DNA of 64,000 nt from NCBI GenBank assembly GCA_945865175.1, contig CAMBDA010000001.1, positions 62,001 through 126,000 of the forward strand, read 5' to 3'. Shown here in pieces: positions 62,405-64,000 of the stretch (its first letter is position 1; every line of letters begins with the position of its first letter). Under the pieces are notes generated by a model that saw nothing but the letters and a program-made list of their open reading frames with translations, was not told where the DNA came from and did not search any database. A program made the translations under genes and the position numbers. This stretch comes from an uncultured Prevotellaceae bacterium. GTDB taxonomy: Bacteria; Bacteroidota; Bacteroidia; Bacteroidales; Bacteroidaceae.

Positions 62405-64000
62405 TCAGTTATCGTACTTAGACTTGTTCCATACAGGGTTCTGAGCCACATTGCCGTCGCTGGCCTTTACCTCCATGTAGTAGATGGGACAATACAGACC
62501 ATAGCGGCTCTTGATGCGGTTGCGCTGTACGGTGTAGTTGGAGAATTTACTCTTGAGGAAAGTCTGGACCATTAAATCCACGCCCGCATAGCCACTGCCA
62601 ATGGGGGTTTCCTCGGTCCATTCGCGCTCGTCCACAGTGCCGTCCTGGCCACCTGCATGACGCTCGGCATAGCGGACAAGGTCGAACCAGCGTTTGCCTT
62701 CGGCCAACAGCTCAATCTGGCGCTCGTTCATAACGAGAATCTCGGTATTGGCGGCCGACACGGCATTGCCGATGGTGCTGGCTGTCGTGATGTCCTCGCT
62801 AGGCTTGTTGGAAGCAGTCTTGAGGTCACAGTAGGAGCGACGATGGATGGCATTGACGATATAGGTGGCCATCTTGTTGTTGGCCGTACCGCCCATGGCA
62901 GCATACGCCTCGGCCATCATCAGCATCACGTCGGTCATGCGGTAGATAATCCAGTTGCTGTAGCTGTAGCCTCCCGCATACAAACAGCGCATGGTAATCT
63001 CGGAACCGCTCTGAATGGGCACAATATCGGGACGGCCATGCTTCAGACAGTAGTAGTGTCCGAGGTCGGTCTGGCCCACCAGGCTGTTACAGGTGCTGTA
63101 CCAGGTACGGGAGTCGTAGCGGGCCTTGTCGTCGCTGATGCCACCGCCATAGACAGCACCCAGGGCAGCCTCGCACACCTGGAAATGTGTGCCATTGCCA
63201 TAGCCATAGAGTGAGCCTACCATATCATTCTTGCGGTCATCCGAACTGCTGAACTGCAGCTCAAACATGCTCTCCTCGCTGTTTTGGGGCGAATTCACCA
63301 TAATAGCCGACTCCACACCAAAGAGGTAAGCAGCAGCCGTGAGTTCAGGCGTACTACCATTGGCCACATTCTCGAAATCGTTTTCAATCATGTCACAGTT
63401 GGGCATACCCACTGCAGCCAATCCATAGTCTATCTTGTCCAGCTTGCGGTTGCCGAAGCCCGAACTCTCCAGCTTGTTGTTGTTGCTGAGAATAGCCAGC
63501 GCCTTGGCACCGTTCTCGATACACTTCATGTAGTCGCCCTGCACGCTGTGGGCCACCAGACCCGTGTCTACACGCACCGTGTCGGTGAGCAGACCGCGTC
63601 CTTCGTGCAGAGAAGCACGCCACAGGTACATGTCGGAGAGCATGGCATAGAGGGCTACATTGGTAATCAAGCCCTTGGTGTCAGAAACATTCGTGAAACG
63701 GTTGCGGGCATAGCCAGCCACCTTCTCCACATCCAGGATGATGGAGTCGAGCACATCCAGCTGATTGGTAAGACCAAAATAGGTAACCTCCACGTCCTTA
63801 TTAATCACGCGTGTGGTATAGGGCACATCCTTGAAGGCACGAATCAGATAGAAATAGTTGAGGGCACGCAGGCCGGTCATTTCGGCCTTCATCTGTGACC
63901 ACTCGCCCGGAGTGAACTGCTTGTCCTTCTCCAGGATTTCCTCGCCATGCTGCAGCACCTTGTTACAGAAGTTGATGGTGGTGTACACACCCGACCAGTC
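62405..64000 (-). CDS. SusD/RagB-family lipoprotein, N-terminus beyond the window
   Basis: About 531 C-terminal residues of a SusD-like protein; the frame runs to the window edge (DWSGVYTTINFCNKVLQHGEEIL). Diagnostics are EMTGLRALNYFYLIRAFKDVPY (TPR helix), YRMTDVMLMMAEAYAAMGG and MNERQIELLAEGKRWFDLVRYAERH. Lipobox not visible. A SusC partner is expected just upstream, outside the window. Confidence 0.95.
   Translation of the reverse strand, partial: DWSGVYTTINFCNKVLQHGEEILEKDKQFTPGEWSQMKAEMTGLRALNYFYLIRAFKDVPYTTRVINKDVEVTYFGLTNQLDVLDSIILDVEKVAGYARNRFTNVSDTKGLITNVALYAMLSDMYLWRASLHEGRGLLTDTVRVDTGLVAHSVQGDYMKCIENGAKALAILSNNNKLESSGFGNRKLDKIDYGLAAVGMPNCDMIENDFENVANGSTPELTAAAYLFGVESAIMVNSPQNSEESMFELQFSSSDDRKNDMVGSLYGYGNGTHFQVCEAALGAVYGGGISDDKARYDSRTWYSTCNSLVGQTDLGHYYCLKHGRPDIVPIQSGSEITMRCLYAGGYSYSNWIIYRMTDVMLMMAEAYAAMGGTANNKMATYIVNAIHRRSYCDLKTASNKPSEDITTASTIGNAVSAANTEILVMNERQIELLAEGKRWFDLVRYAERHAGGQDGTVDEREWTEETPIGSGYAGVDLMVQTFLKSKFSNYTVQRNRIKSRYGLYCPIYYMEVKASDGNVAQNPVWNKSKYDN

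Overview
The window is chromosomal DNA from a member of the Bacteroidota, order Bacteroidales, with fairly GC-rich coding sequence of the kind seen in some Prevotellaceae and Bacteroidaceae. The evidence is SusC/SusD (RagA/RagB) pairs, fasciclin lipoproteins, a Bacteroidota-type LptD, bifunctional HisB, a CBM20-carrying 4-alpha-glucanotransferase, and promoters of the form TTTG-N19/20-TAnnTTTG, which is the Bacteroidota -33/-7 consensus. I cannot name the genus from sequence alone. Layout: (1) 1-2.3 kb: hexuronate catabolism, an ExuT-like transporter followed by a uxuA cut by the window edge. (2) 2.3-7.7 kb, plus strand: HD phosphohydrolase, LptD-like outer-membrane protein, a BACON-like lipoprotein and an overlapping SGNH hydrolase. 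(3) 10.7-7.7 kb, minus strand: nitroreductase, Rossmann/DUF2520 protein, KdsC-like phosphatase, Maf and a small lipoprotein. (4) 10.8-15.9 kb: TonB-dependent receptor, methylmalonyl-CoA epimerase with a strong promoter and terminator, and a secreted beta-helix protein. (5) 24.6-16.0 kb, minus strand: one long run of Dabb protein, hisG-hisD-hisC-hisB, recR, a small membrane protein, GT2 glycosyltransferase, GNAT, L-asparaginase I, GNAT. (6) 24.7-33.9 kb: a visibly AT-richer accessory island with two structured intergenic zones. It holds a ribbon-helix-helix-like protein overlapping a P-loop ATPase, a HAD phosphatase, an AAA_14/DUF4143 ATPase behind a five-unit repeat promoter, a class II Fic protein, an AAA-ATPase-like protein that has lost its C-terminal nuclease domain, and a large lipoprotein with an internal duplication. 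Short dispersed repeats and exact palindromes sit at the module borders. (7) 37.8-33.9 kb: malQ and a DUF5009/HGSNAT-like acyltransferase. (8) 41.5-38.1 kb: thrS-infC-rpmI-rplT with terminator. (9) 45.2-41.7 kb: SPOR lipoprotein, ruvX, def, TPR protein. (10) 45.4-46.3 kb, plus strand: a YtxH, holin-X-like and small-protein trio. (11) 50.7-46.3 kb: GH95 alpha-fucosidase coupled to a Kelch-membrane fusion. (12) tRNA-Thr(GGT), ZIP transporter and Bcp peroxiredoxin. (13) 64.0-52.5 kb, minus strand: a polysaccharide-utilisation-like operon SusD (cut)-FAS1-FAS1-SusC-SusD, separated from Bcp by four 22-bp tandem repeats and a bidirectional terminator. How the genes work together: most operons are housekeeping (histidine, translation, lipopolysaccharide, envelope) or glycan nutrition (hexuronate, alpha-glucan, fucosylated glycan, SusC/D uptake). 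The least explained part is the island at 24.7-33.9 kb. Its mixture of coupled regulator/ATPase genes, a Fic enzyme, repeat-controlled promoters and border repeats is the best candidate in the window for an undescribed modular system, though no function can be proved from sequence.
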